Source: Armatimonadota bacterium (GTDB lineage Bacteria; Armatimonadota; Fimbriimonadia; Fimbriimonadales; Fimbriimonadaceae). Taken from it: a DNA stretch of 9,622 bases. Each line of letters begins with the position of its first letter. Position 1 is the first letter of the stretch. This document shows positions 1 to 5,987 of the stretch, piece after piece. The DNA is taken from assembly GCA_023428805.1 (NCBI GenBank), contig JAEYWW010000158.1, forward strand, positions 1 to 9,622. Reading direction: 5' to 3'. A program made the translations under genes and the position numbers. The notes beneath the pieces were generated by a model. The model worked only from the letters and a program-made list of their open reading frames with translations. It had not been told where the DNA came from and did not search any database.

Positions 1-20
1 GTCACAGAAGATTAAAGAAG

Positions 21-49
21 GGGGCCGAATGACCAAGTCATGCGACCCC
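21..49 (-). terminator. Probable intrinsic terminator of the minus-strand operon
   Basis: GGGG (21-24) can pair with CCCC (46-49), and ATGAC (29-33) with GTCAT (37-41), around a 3-nt loop. The CG/CG pairs between them leave only two mismatches in a 13-position helix. Read on the minus strand, the hairpin begins about 31 nt after the stop codon of the DUF1579 gene and is followed by a C/T-rich stretch (20 to 1) with a short U-run but no clean U-tract. The position fits the end of the three-gene operon. The imperfect stem and weak U-tract keep confidence modest. Confidence 0.4.
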
Positions 50-79
50 GTTGCCTGTTGGTTGATTGGCTCGGCTGCG

Positions 80-607
80 CTACTTCTTCTTGTAGACGCT
101 CGACAACTGAGTCATCCACTCTTCGCCGATCTTCATTTCGAGCATGAAGCTGAGCGATTTGTCGTCAATCTTGGAGTAGGTGAGGCGGAAGGTCATCTCC
201 TGCTCCATATACTTGAAGGTGTCGGACGTCAGCACCAGCTTGCCATCGGTGATCTGCCCCTTGGCCTTGATGGATTGGCCGCCCATGCTGTCGAACCAAC
301 TGGCTTCGTACTGCTTGTCCACCTCGTTGTAGGTGATCATGAACATGCCCTCGAATTTCATGCCAGGGCCCATTTCGCCCGCGACCATCATATGGACATA
401 GCGGTCCATGAGGGCCCACTTGGAAGTGGCTTTGCCCTTGCTCTCCATCTTGGAGCCATCCGGCATGTGCATCGTGTCGGTGGTTTCGAACTCACCAACC
501 AGGTAGCTGATCGCCTTCAGCTCAGCTTCGGGCTGCGGAGGCATCTCCTGGGCGCGGGAACCGACGCACGCGACGAGCAACAGAATAGACATCAGTGTGG
601 TTTTCAT
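80..607 (-). CDS. DUF1579 family protein, probable lipoprotein or secreted
   Basis: A 175-residue protein. The N-terminus has a short basic n-region (MKTT) and a hydrophobic stretch ending in LVAC (11-14), which fits a lipobox with Cys14. Signal peptidase I cleavage after SRA (17-19) is the alternative. Residues about 28-172 match the DUF1579 pattern: an 'LVGEFETT' start, a 'MPDGSKMESKGKATSKWALMD' block, then 'MKFEGMFMITYNEVDKQYEASWFDSMGG'. This family forms a lipocalin-like beta-barrel of unknown function. I chose the start at 607 because AGGTGA (613-618) sits 5 nt upstream and a signal peptide follows; the frame stays open upstream to 868, but that part lies over the neighbouring gene and is not signal-like. 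An in-frame ATG at 643 is a weaker alternative. It is the last gene of the minus-strand operon, 56 nt after the DUF4965 gene. The family call is good, the role unknown. Confidence 0.85.
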   Translation of the reverse strand: MKTTLMSILLLVACVGSRAQEMPPQPEAELKAISYLVGEFETTDTMHMPDGSKMESKGKATSKWALMDRYVHMMVAGEMGPGMKFEGMFMITYNEVDKQYEASWFDSMGGQSIKAKGQITDGKLVLTSDTFKYMEQEMTFRLTYSKIDDKSLSFMLEMKIGEEWMTQLSSVYKKK

Positions 608-621
608 AGTGATCACCTGTC

Positions 622-647
622 TCGCATGATATCCCAACGTCATGCGA
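622..647 (-). repeat. 8-bp inverted repeat between the DUF4965 and DUF1579 genes
   Basis: TCGCATGA (622-629) and TCATGCGA (640-647) are perfect inverted copies separated by 10 nt. In the minus-strand transcript the hairpin ends 3 nt before the AGGTGA ribosome site of the DUF1579 gene. There is no U-tract, so it is not a terminator. It could be an mRNA-processing or stabilising hairpin, or an operator. The right arm with one extra base (GTCATGCGA) also occurs at 37-45 in the terminator hairpin on the other side of the gene. Confidence 0.4.
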
Positions 648-663
648 AAGTGGATGATTCCTC

Positions 664-2634
664 CTACGGTCGGTGGGACTCCAGTTCGCGCACATAGAGC
701 GGCATATAGATGCCGCCGATCACGGACCTCGCCCTCATTCCCTTGGTTTTGGCGGATTTGGTTTCGTACCAGTCGGTGAAGGGAAGACGATCCGGGGTCT
801 CGTTCAGCATCTTGAACACCGGAGCAATCAGGTTGTCCTGTGTCTGGCGGTCGCCCATCGCCCCGCACCAGAAAATCCAGTCGGTCTTCGTGAACTCAGC
901 GCGGTTGTCAAGAGGAACGCCGTAGTCGTTGGAAAGCCGGAGATAGTTCTGCAGCTCCTCGCGTCCATAGTCATCGGGGAAGAGGTTCAAGAGCAGAACT
1001 TTGTCCCAAACCATGTTGTACTTGAGCCCCCAGGTGTTCGTTGCCCCAAAGGCGAGCTTGCTTGGATTGCGTCCGGCTTCGCTGAAGTAGAACTTCAAAC
1101 CCTCCTCCGCCTCATTGGTTCTGCTCATCGCCTTGAGCGCGACAATCGACTTGACAGAGAGATTGGCGTTGCGGGCGAGGTGTCCGGCGAAATCGTCGGT
1201 GCAGAGCTGGTTGGCTGGATCAATGCCATGCTCGGCGAGATAGTCTGCCCAAAGATCGAGCTGTTTGCGATACTGATCGCGAAGGCTCGTCCTGCCATGC
1301 CGCGCCAGGGCCTCGGTCATGATGATCATGTTCGCAGACTCCTCGACGGGCATTTGATTCTCCTCCGTCCGTTCGCCCCCTCCATAGACTTGCCCGTTGG
1401 CGAGTGGGAATTGCCCCAAATCATGCGGTGCGAAAGGCCAGGGCCAGCGGCTGCTGGCGGCATACTCGAAGACTGGCCTCAACTGCGCCTCCAGCAGTTC
1501 GGGATTCAAAGCGAGGAAGAAGGGGGCGGCAGGGAAGGTGACGTCCACCGTGGCGAGGCATCCGTTGCTTGAGTTCTCCTTGCTGAACATCAGCAGGTCG
1601 CCATCCAAATCCTCGACGATCGTGTGGGCCGCGAGGCATTGACGATAGGCGAGCGCGCCCATGAGCGCATACTGTTCGCCTCCCGCAGTCCGCAGCCTGG
1701 TGGCCAGTTCCGCATCGAATTTCTGGCTTTTTTGGCGGATGGCAGGGTAATCGTCGGCGGCCTGCTTCAGCAGGCCACCCAGGTCCATCCCTTTTCGCTT
1801 CCAATAGGGAGGGAGCTTGCGGCGGAAGTATTCGATGGCCTCAATCTCGTCCAGCGCGACCATGAACCATCCTTCATGCGTGTCGGCATTGACTTTGCCG
1901 AGGGGAATTTGAATCGCGGCAACTGGCCAGTCGTCATCTGCCGCACGCGGAAACCGCAGGTCGTCATCTTCCGGGAGCGACCCCTTTGCGGCAAACGAAT
2001 TGCGGCTTGTGGAGTGACCGGAAATGGAGGACTCAGCGGATGGCGCGGCGACGGCCAGCGTCCCCCAATCAATCGTCACCATGTCGCCGGAGCGATGGAG
2101 AGGCGACCCGTTCGTTGCCGTGATCGTGAGGGATTCCAGGCCGCGTATCCGGTGGCGGTTGATGTCCACTTTCTGTCCTCCGTTTTCAGTAACCCACTCT
2201 CCAGTGAAGTCAACGTAGAGGTCCACGTCATGTGTTGATCCATCAATCGCCCGCGCAGATGCGGTGACATAGCTCACCGGGCGTGCGAGAATCTCAATGT
2301 CATCTGTGAACAGAGGCGAGAGGAACTCGATCTTGAGCTCGATTCCTGCATCCTGGAAGGTGAAGATGCTTCGGGTGGCATGGACTTCTACGGAGGTTTG
2401 TTTGAGCGCGGGAGTCTTGACCGTGTCCGCGCCCATCCAGCGGTAGGTTTTGCCGTCAATCCGCACCAGACCCTGTGCGGCATTCACTTCGGTCGTCCAG
2501 TGCCTCGGCCAGCCATCGGTCAGGCTGTCGCCCATGCACCATGCGCTGAAGTACGGCGTGTGGGTGAACAAAGGCACCGCCGGTGGGCGCAGAGTTGGCG
2601 AAACAAGCAGTGCGGCGGCGAGCAATGGAGTCAT
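664..2634 (-). CDS. DUF4964/DUF5127/DUF4965 protein (glutaminase A-like, probable glycan-active enzyme)
   Basis: A 656-residue protein with the architecture of the fungal glutaminase A (GtaA) superfamily. Residues about 22-85 resemble DUF4964 ('TPYFSAW', 'DGWPRHWT', 'GLVRIDGKTYRWMG'), about 90-310 DUF5127, and about 310-650 the DUF4965/DUF1793 helical domain. Signature blocks are PHDLGQFP (403-410), MPVEESANM (428-436), CTDDFAGHLARNANLS (478-493), FGATNTWGLKYNMVWDK (529-545) and TKTDWIFW (582-589). The helical domain is expected to be an (alpha/alpha)6 barrel like those of several glycosidase families, and conserved acids (E431, E432, D480, D481, D585) are candidate catalytic residues. The N-terminus (MTPLLAAALLVSPTLRPPA) is a poor but possible signal peptide. 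The gene starts 25 nt after the GH95 gene, suggesting a shared substrate. No Shine-Dalgarno is visible; TATAAT lies 7 nt before the ATG. The family is confident, the activity not: 'glutaminase' may be a misnomer here. Confidence 0.88.
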   Translation of the reverse strand: MTPLLAAALLVSPTLRPPAVPLFTHTPYFSAWCMGDSLTDGWPRHWTTEVNAAQGLVRIDGKTYRWMGADTVKTPALKQTSVEVHATRSIFTFQDAGIELKIEFLSPLFTDDIEILARPVSYVTASARAIDGSTHDVDLYVDFTGEWVTENGGQKVDINRHRIRGLESLTITATNGSPLHRSGDMVTIDWGTLAVAAPSAESSISGHSTSRNSFAAKGSLPEDDDLRFPRAADDDWPVAAIQIPLGKVNADTHEGWFMVALDEIEAIEYFRRKLPPYWKRKGMDLGGLLKQAADDYPAIRQKSQKFDAELATRLRTAGGEQYALMGALAYRQCLAAHTIVEDLDGDLLMFSKENSSNGCLATVDVTFPAAPFFLALNPELLEAQLRPVFEYAASSRWPWPFAPHDLGQFPLANGQVYGGGERTEENQMPVEESANMIIMTEALARHGRTSLRDQYRKQLDLWADYLAEHGIDPANQLCTDDFAGHLARNANLSVKSIVALKAMSRTNEAEEGLKFYFSEAGRNPSKLAFGATNTWGLKYNMVWDKVLLLNLFPDDYGREELQNYLRLSNDYGVPLDNRAEFTKTDWIFWCGAMGDRQTQDNLIAPVFKMLNETPDRLPFTDWYETKSAKTKGMRARSVIGGIYMPLYVRELESHRP

Positions 2635-2641
2635 GCCGAAA

Positions 2642-2647
2642 ATTATA
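2642..2647 (-). promoter_or_regulatory. Candidate -10 element for leaderless start of the DUF4965 gene
   Basis: On the minus strand a consensus TATAAT lies 7 nt upstream of the ATG at 2634, inside the 25-nt gap after the GH95 gene. Transcription from it would begin at or within a base of the start codon. The region has no Shine-Dalgarno-like purine tract, which agrees with a leaderless message, but no convincing -35 box is present at 16-18 bp. The sequence match is direct; its use as a promoter is inference. Confidence 0.35.
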
Positions 2648-2659
2648 ACGATTGTTTCG

Positions 2660-4858
2660 TTAGCGCACCGTGAGCGTGAATTCCTGCCCCTTCTTCATGT
2701 CCGCCACGAGGCTGTCGCCTTCCATTCGGGGATGAACGTCGCCTTCAATATCTGAGTCTCCGAAGTTGCGGAGCAATCTTAGCGATCCATCGACGGTTGC
2801 CCGGATGGTGATTGATTGGGTTCTTCCATTGACTCGGTTCGCGCTGACGATGAATCCACCCTCTGCCCGGAGCATCTCAAAGGAGGCATCTGCCCACTTG
2901 TCGCTGACCGAAGGAAACACACGGATGGTGCCGCCCCAGCTTTGGAGAAGCATGTCGTGGACGGCCTCCATCGCCAGGAAGTTGCCTTCCAGAGTGACCG
3001 GGCGGTAGGTGAAGCCCGACAATCCCGCCCCGATCTGGTCGCCGTTGGCGTGGAATCCGTTGCGGAGCACAAAGGCTCGGCTGTAGTCGTCGAGCATCTT
3101 CAAGGATTCGTCGGCGCGTCCCGCACGAGCAAGGATGCAGCTCATCCAGGAGAAGCTGTAGCCGACCCAGGCGTGGGTGCCGTGCCGGAGCGTCGCGTCG
3201 AGGGTTTTGTTGATTGTGCGGATGCCCGTTCGAGTGTCGGGGGTGATGATTTCGAGCGGATGGATCGCCATCGAGTGGGAGTGATGGCGGTGTGATTCGG
3301 CCATCGGCTCACCCTCCGCGAACATCAACGCGCCGGAATCATCTTGAATGAGCGCGGGGAGCGATTCCTCAAGTTCCTGCCACTGCTTCGCTTCGCCAGA
3401 TTTGCCCAGAGAGGCCGCCATCTCCTTGCAGGCTCGGAAAATAAAGAGGAGAAGCGCATTGTCGTAGTTTGAATTGGGCTTCAGCCAAGACTTGGGTGAG
3501 TTGTCGTGGATTTCGGGTGACGACGAGAGGGGAAGACGCAGTTTTCCATCTTCGCCGCGTTCCAGCAGCTCCCGAACGCTGATCGCGATCTCCGTGCAGA
3601 AGGGATAAGCGCGCTCTCTCAGAAACCACGGGTCACGCGTGAAGAGCCAATGGCGATAGAAGGATTGCGCGACCCAGGCTCCGTTGGTGGGGGAGAGCGA
3701 GTATTGTCCCCATCCGCCCATCGGTTTTCCCTCAAGCGTCATCACGCCGGGGATCGCCGCACCTTTTGTCTGATAGAAATCCCGCGCGAACTGTCGATAG
3801 GATGGAAGCCGATCCCAGTTGTAGTCGAGCCAGCAGGTTCCTGCTTCGTTCAAACCCGCCGTGTGGTAGGCAAGGTATGTGGTCTGTGTGTTGAGGTCGT
3901 TGTGGTAGTCGCCCTTCCATGGCGGCAGCGTTCCTGCGTCTGCCGTCCAGAGTCCCTGGAGCGGAATGGGCTTGCCATTTTTGCGGCTGGCGGCTCCGTA
4001 GTAATACTTCGCCAGGTTGTATTGCCACTGAATTCTTTCGTTCGGGACCTTGACACTCGATGTGGCCCAAAGCTTTGACCACCACTCCTTGTGCGGTTTC
4101 AGATGATCTTGGAATGTCGTGCCCAACGCACGGTGGAGGCGCCTTTTTGCTTCTTCGACGGGGCGTTTTGCCTCCTGGTTGTCGATGATGGTGGCGGCGA
4201 GGAGGGTGCGGTCCCCTTGTCGCTTTGTTCCGTACGCGACCACCCACTCAAAGCCCTCCGCCCCCTTCTGATGAAACCACTCCAACTCATTGTCCTTGCC
4301 GAATTGTGCCGCTCCATATCCGAGTTGGGCGAGCGATTCTGGGCGCATGAGCCGGCTTTGGAAATTGGTGGGCACCTCAATCAGAATCACTTTTTCCGTT
4401 GCTTTCGCAATAGCCTTGATCTGCCCGCGATCAAAATCGACTGATCCAACACCTGTCGGCATGTCCAGCGAAAACTGCGTGCTTTCCCACGCTTCCGGGA
4501 GAGTGAGTTCGATCCGCCCGGCGGGGAGTTTGGTGGGGTAGGCGATCGTATCGTAGGGGATGTCGAAATACTCGTGCATCGTCTTCCAATCCCCCTTCGC
4601 GTGCAGCTCCCGCATCTTGGCGTAAGTCCAATCCGGGCGTTTCAGCATTTCCGGCAGTCGTTCATCCCACAATCGGCCCGTGTCGAGCGAGATGCGCAGC
4701 GTCCGCCCCTCGCCCCAAAGAAGGGCTCCGAGGTGTCCGTTGCCCAGCGGAATACCTTCATCCCAGGTCTTGACGGGTGCGGACAGCTCAATTTTTTCGG
4801 GATTCATAGCGGGTTGATTGAAGCTGAGGGCGCTCATGAGAACCAATTTGCCGAGCAT
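2660..4858 (-). CDS. Glycoside hydrolase family 95-type protein (divergent)
   Basis: A 732-residue protein with the GH95 layout: an N-terminal beta-sandwich (about 20-235, opening with 'GIPLGNGHLGALLWGE'), a linker, an (alpha/alpha)6 catalytic domain (about 270-640) and a C-terminal beta domain ('GGFIVSANRV'). Matching blocks are LQGLW (300-304), PPWKGDYHNDLNTQTTY (312-328), SSSPE (445-449), HRHHSH (523-528) and LEGNFLAMEAVHDMLLQS (623-640). GH95 enzymes are inverting alpha-L-fucosidases or alpha-L-galactosidases acting on host or plant glycans. By eye, E449 aligns with the general acid and N323 with the catalytic Asn, but the paired Asn is D321 and the usual Asp is E624, so specificity may differ. 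The N-terminus has a short hydrophobic segment (LVLMSALSF) that may be a signal peptide; Met18 is an alternative start. It is the first gene of the operon. Family good, substrate unknown. Confidence 0.85.
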   Translation of the reverse strand: MLGKLVLMSALSFNQPAMNPEKIELSAPVKTWDEGIPLGNGHLGALLWGEGRTLRISLDTGRLWDERLPEMLKRPDWTYAKMRELHAKGDWKTMHEYFDIPYDTIAYPTKLPAGRIELTLPEAWESTQFSLDMPTGVGSVDFDRGQIKAIAKATEKVILIEVPTNFQSRLMRPESLAQLGYGAAQFGKDNELEWFHQKGAEGFEWVVAYGTKRQGDRTLLAATIIDNQEAKRPVEEAKRRLHRALGTTFQDHLKPHKEWWSKLWATSSVKVPNERIQWQYNLAKYYYGAASRKNGKPIPLQGLWTADAGTLPPWKGDYHNDLNTQTTYLAYHTAGLNEAGTCWLDYNWDRLPSYRQFARDFYQTKGAAIPGVMTLEGKPMGGWGQYSLSPTNGAWVAQSFYRHWLFTRDPWFLRERAYPFCTEIAISVRELLERGEDGKLRLPLSSSPEIHDNSPKSWLKPNSNYDNALLLFIFRACKEMAASLGKSGEAKQWQELEESLPALIQDDSGALMFAEGEPMAESHRHHSHSMAIHPLEIITPDTRTGIRTINKTLDATLRHGTHAWVGYSFSWMSCILARAGRADESLKMLDDYSRAFVLRNGFHANGDQIGAGLSGFTYRPVTLEGNFLAMEAVHDMLLQSWGGTIRVFPSVSDKWADASFEMLRAEGGFIVSANRVNGRTQSITIRATVDGSLRLLRNFGDSDIEGDVHPRMEGDSLVADMKKGQEFTLTVR

Positions 4859-4864
4859 GACTTG

Positions 4865-4870
4865 AACTTA
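4865..4870 (-). promoter_or_regulatory. Weak candidate -10 element upstream of the GH95 gene
   Basis: TAAGTT on the minus strand, 6 nt before the ATG at 4858, fits the loose TANNNT pattern and would give a leaderless or nearly leaderless transcript. No good -35 lies upstream. A poor GGTAAG ribosome-site match overlaps it. This is suggested mainly because the next gene in the operon shows the same geometry with a better hexamer. Confidence 0.2.
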
Positions 4871-4919
4871 CCAAAGATTCGGACTCTAATTCTTCCAAAT
4901 AGACTGGGCCGGGAAGCAT

Positions 4920-4948
4920 TTGACACCAACAATGGTTTCTGGTAGCAT
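4920..4948 (+). promoter_or_regulatory. Sigma70-type promoter of the response regulator gene
   Basis: A perfect -35 box TTGACA (4920-4925), a 17-bp spacer and a -10 box TAGCAT (4943-4948) preceded by TG at 4940-4941, an extended -10 feature. Transcription would start near 4955, leaving a leader of about 60 nt before the ATG at 5015. It lies in the divergent gap between the response regulator and the GH95 gene. Confidence 0.65.
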
Positions 4949-5014
4949 TACGAACGCAACTGCGATTGGGTGGATAACCAGGGACGCGGTTGTTTCGGTG
5001 CAGGTGACAAGAGG

Positions 5015-5425
5015 ATGCCTCTGAAAGTTCTGGTGTGTGATGACGAGCGACATATTGTCCGCCTGATCCAGGTGAACCTGGAGAGGCAGGGCTACACAGT
5101 CGTGACGGCCTTCGATGGCAAGGATGGTTTGGAGAAGGTCAAGGCGGAGAACCCCGATCTGATGGTTCTTGACGTCATGATGCCGTACATGGACGGCTTT
5201 GAAGTTTTGAAGTCTCTGCGGCGTGATCCGGCGTTTGAATCGCTTCCGGTCATCATGCTGACCGCGAAGGCGCAGGACAAGGACGTGTTCGAGGGCTATC
5301 ACTACGGCGCCGATATGTATCTGACCAAGCCGTTCAACCCGATGGAGCTTGTCAGCTTCGTCAACCGCATCGCCCAGGGCAAGGACGATGAGGGCAGCGG
5401 CGGATCGAAGAAGTACGAACTCTGA
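5015..5425 (+). CDS. Single-domain response regulator (CheY-like receiver)
   Basis: A 136-residue protein that is almost entirely a receiver domain, so it acts as a phosphorylation-controlled switch in a two-component or phosphorelay pathway in the cytoplasm. The acidic pocket D9/D10, phospho-acceptor D53 (in LMVLDVMMPYMDG), switch T83 and conserved K105 (LTKPF) are all in place. There is no DNA-binding or enzymatic output domain; the last 15 residues are a Gly/Ser/Lys-rich tail. The start at 5015 is preceded by AGGTGA (5002-5007) with 7-nt spacing, and MPLKVLVCDDE is the usual family N-terminus. An in-frame ATG at 4970 would add 15 atypical residues and lacks a ribosome site. No histidine kinase is nearby, so its partner is encoded elsewhere. 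It has its own promoter and a strong terminator, so it is probably monocistronic. Its output could be protein-protein, for example to a motility or c-di-GMP system, but the sequence does not say which. Confidence 0.93.
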   Translation: MPLKVLVCDDERHIVRLIQVNLERQGYTVVTAFDGKDGLEKVKAENPDLMVLDVMMPYMDGFEVLKSLRRDPAFESLPVIMLTAKAQDKDVFEGYHYGADMYLTKPFNPMELVSFVNRIAQGKDDEGSGGSKKYEL

Positions 5426-5445
5426 CGTCTGCAGTTTTTGAGATG

Positions 5446-5483
5446 GCCCCGAAGGATGGTTCCTTCGGGGCTTTTGATTTTTT
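5446..5483 (+). terminator. Strong intrinsic terminator after the response regulator
   Basis: A perfect 11-bp stem, GCCCCGAAGGA (5446-5456) with TCCTTCGGGGC (5461-5471), and a TGGT loop, followed by TTTT, GA and then a run of six T. It starts 20 nt after the stop codon of the response regulator gene. This is the clearest terminator in the window. Confidence 0.93.
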
Positions 5484-5510
5484 GATGGTTCGCCAATAAT
5501 AGAGAAAGGA

Positions 5511-5882
5511 ATGATGTTCGAGATTCTGCTGGCCCAAGATCGTGTGTTTGTGGACAAGTCTCCCAGCCGCCTCGGGATGATCGCGCTGATCGTTCTGCCT
5601 CTGGCTCTGGCCTACGGAATCTTTATTGCCCTCGACAAACGCGATCCCAGCGATCCGCTGCACAAACTGAAGTGGGCGGGCTTTCTTCCCCTCCTGGTGG
5701 GAGTCATTCTCGGCGCGCTCAATGCGCGGAACATGGGCAGCTATCTCTACCAACAGGCCAACCTGATTGGCGGGAATATGCGGGTTCTCCACTACGTGTC
5801 GCTGGTGATTCCGATTCTCGGCATGATTGGACTTGCGCTGCTTGCCCGGAAAAAGAACTCCGGCCCACGCTACGATTTCTGA
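5511..5882 (+). CDS. Hypothetical small membrane protein with three predicted helices
   Basis: I do not recognise the family. The 123-residue product has three hydrophobic segments: about 21-41 (LGMIALIVLPLALAYGIFIA), 56-72 (AGFLPLLVGVILGALNA) and 94-112 (HYVSLVIPILGMIGLALLA). The charged loop 42-54 (LDKRDPSDPLHKLK) and basic tail RKKNSGPRYDF are consistent with an inner-membrane protein. There are two adjacent ATG codons. The purine tract AGAAAGGA (5503-5510) touches the first and sits 3 nt before the second at 5514, so initiation at 5514 (122 aa) is somewhat likelier. It follows the response regulator terminator, and no good promoter is visible in the 27-nt gap; AATAAT at 5495-5500 is a possible -10 with a poor -35. 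Coding is supported by the ribosome site and hydrophobic periodicity, but the function is unknown. Confidence 0.72.
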   Translation: MMFEILLAQDRVFVDKSPSRLGMIALIVLPLALAYGIFIALDKRDPSDPLHKLKWAGFLPLLVGVILGALNARNMGSYLYQQANLIGGNMRVLHYVSLVIPILGMIGLALLARKKNSGPRYDF

Positions 5883-5907
5883 TCCTGAGAATATTTTTAT
5901 TCCACCC

Positions 5908-5936
5908 TTGCAGTCCGAACATCCTTGTGATAACAT
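5908..5936 (+). promoter_or_regulatory. Probable promoter of the lacI-amylase-pseudopilin operon
   Basis: TTGCAG (5908-5913), a 17-bp spacer and TAACAT (5931-5936) with TG at 5928-5929 as an extended -10. The -35 matches the consensus only in TTG. Transcription would begin near 5943, giving a leader of about 45 nt that contains the palindrome at 5950-5971. Confidence 0.5.
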
Positions 5937-5949
5937 CGTCTCAGAATAC

Positions 5950-5971
5950 GAATTCTCTACGTTGAGAGTTC
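5950..5971. promoter_or_regulatory. Candidate LacI-family operator (CG-centred palindrome)
   Basis: The left half GAATTCTCTAC (5950-5960) and right half GTTGAGAGTTC (5961-5971) form a 22-bp near-palindrome, with 9 of 11 positions complementary. Its centre is a CpG step, which is typical of operators in this family, where a hinge-helix leucine intercalates. It lies about 7 nt after the predicted transcription start and 16 nt before the lacI start codon, a suitable place for repressor autoregulation by blocking transcription. The sequence pattern is seen directly; binding is inference. Confidence 0.5.
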
Positions 5972-5987
5972 TTCTTGAGACGGGCCG

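Noticed and set aside
29..697. Plus-strand open frame (222 codons) with a GGGGG tract upstream
   Set aside because: It lies opposite the DUF1579 gene, which has a signal peptide, ribosome site and family match. The G-tract is better explained as one arm of the hairpin at 21-49.
608..868. N-terminal extension of the DUF1579 frame up to 868
   Set aside because: It overlaps the end of the DUF4965 gene in another frame, is rich in Arg/Gly/Pro without domain character, and would bury the signal peptide that begins at 607.
4886..5557. Minus-strand open frame (223 codons) opposite the response regulator
   Set aside because: It is antisense to an intact receiver domain and crosses its terminator and promoter. 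No family resemblance.
5889..5902. GAATA-TTTT-TATTC hairpin after the membrane protein gene as a terminator
   Set aside because: The stem is only 5 bp with one GC pair and has no following T-run, so it is too weak to call.
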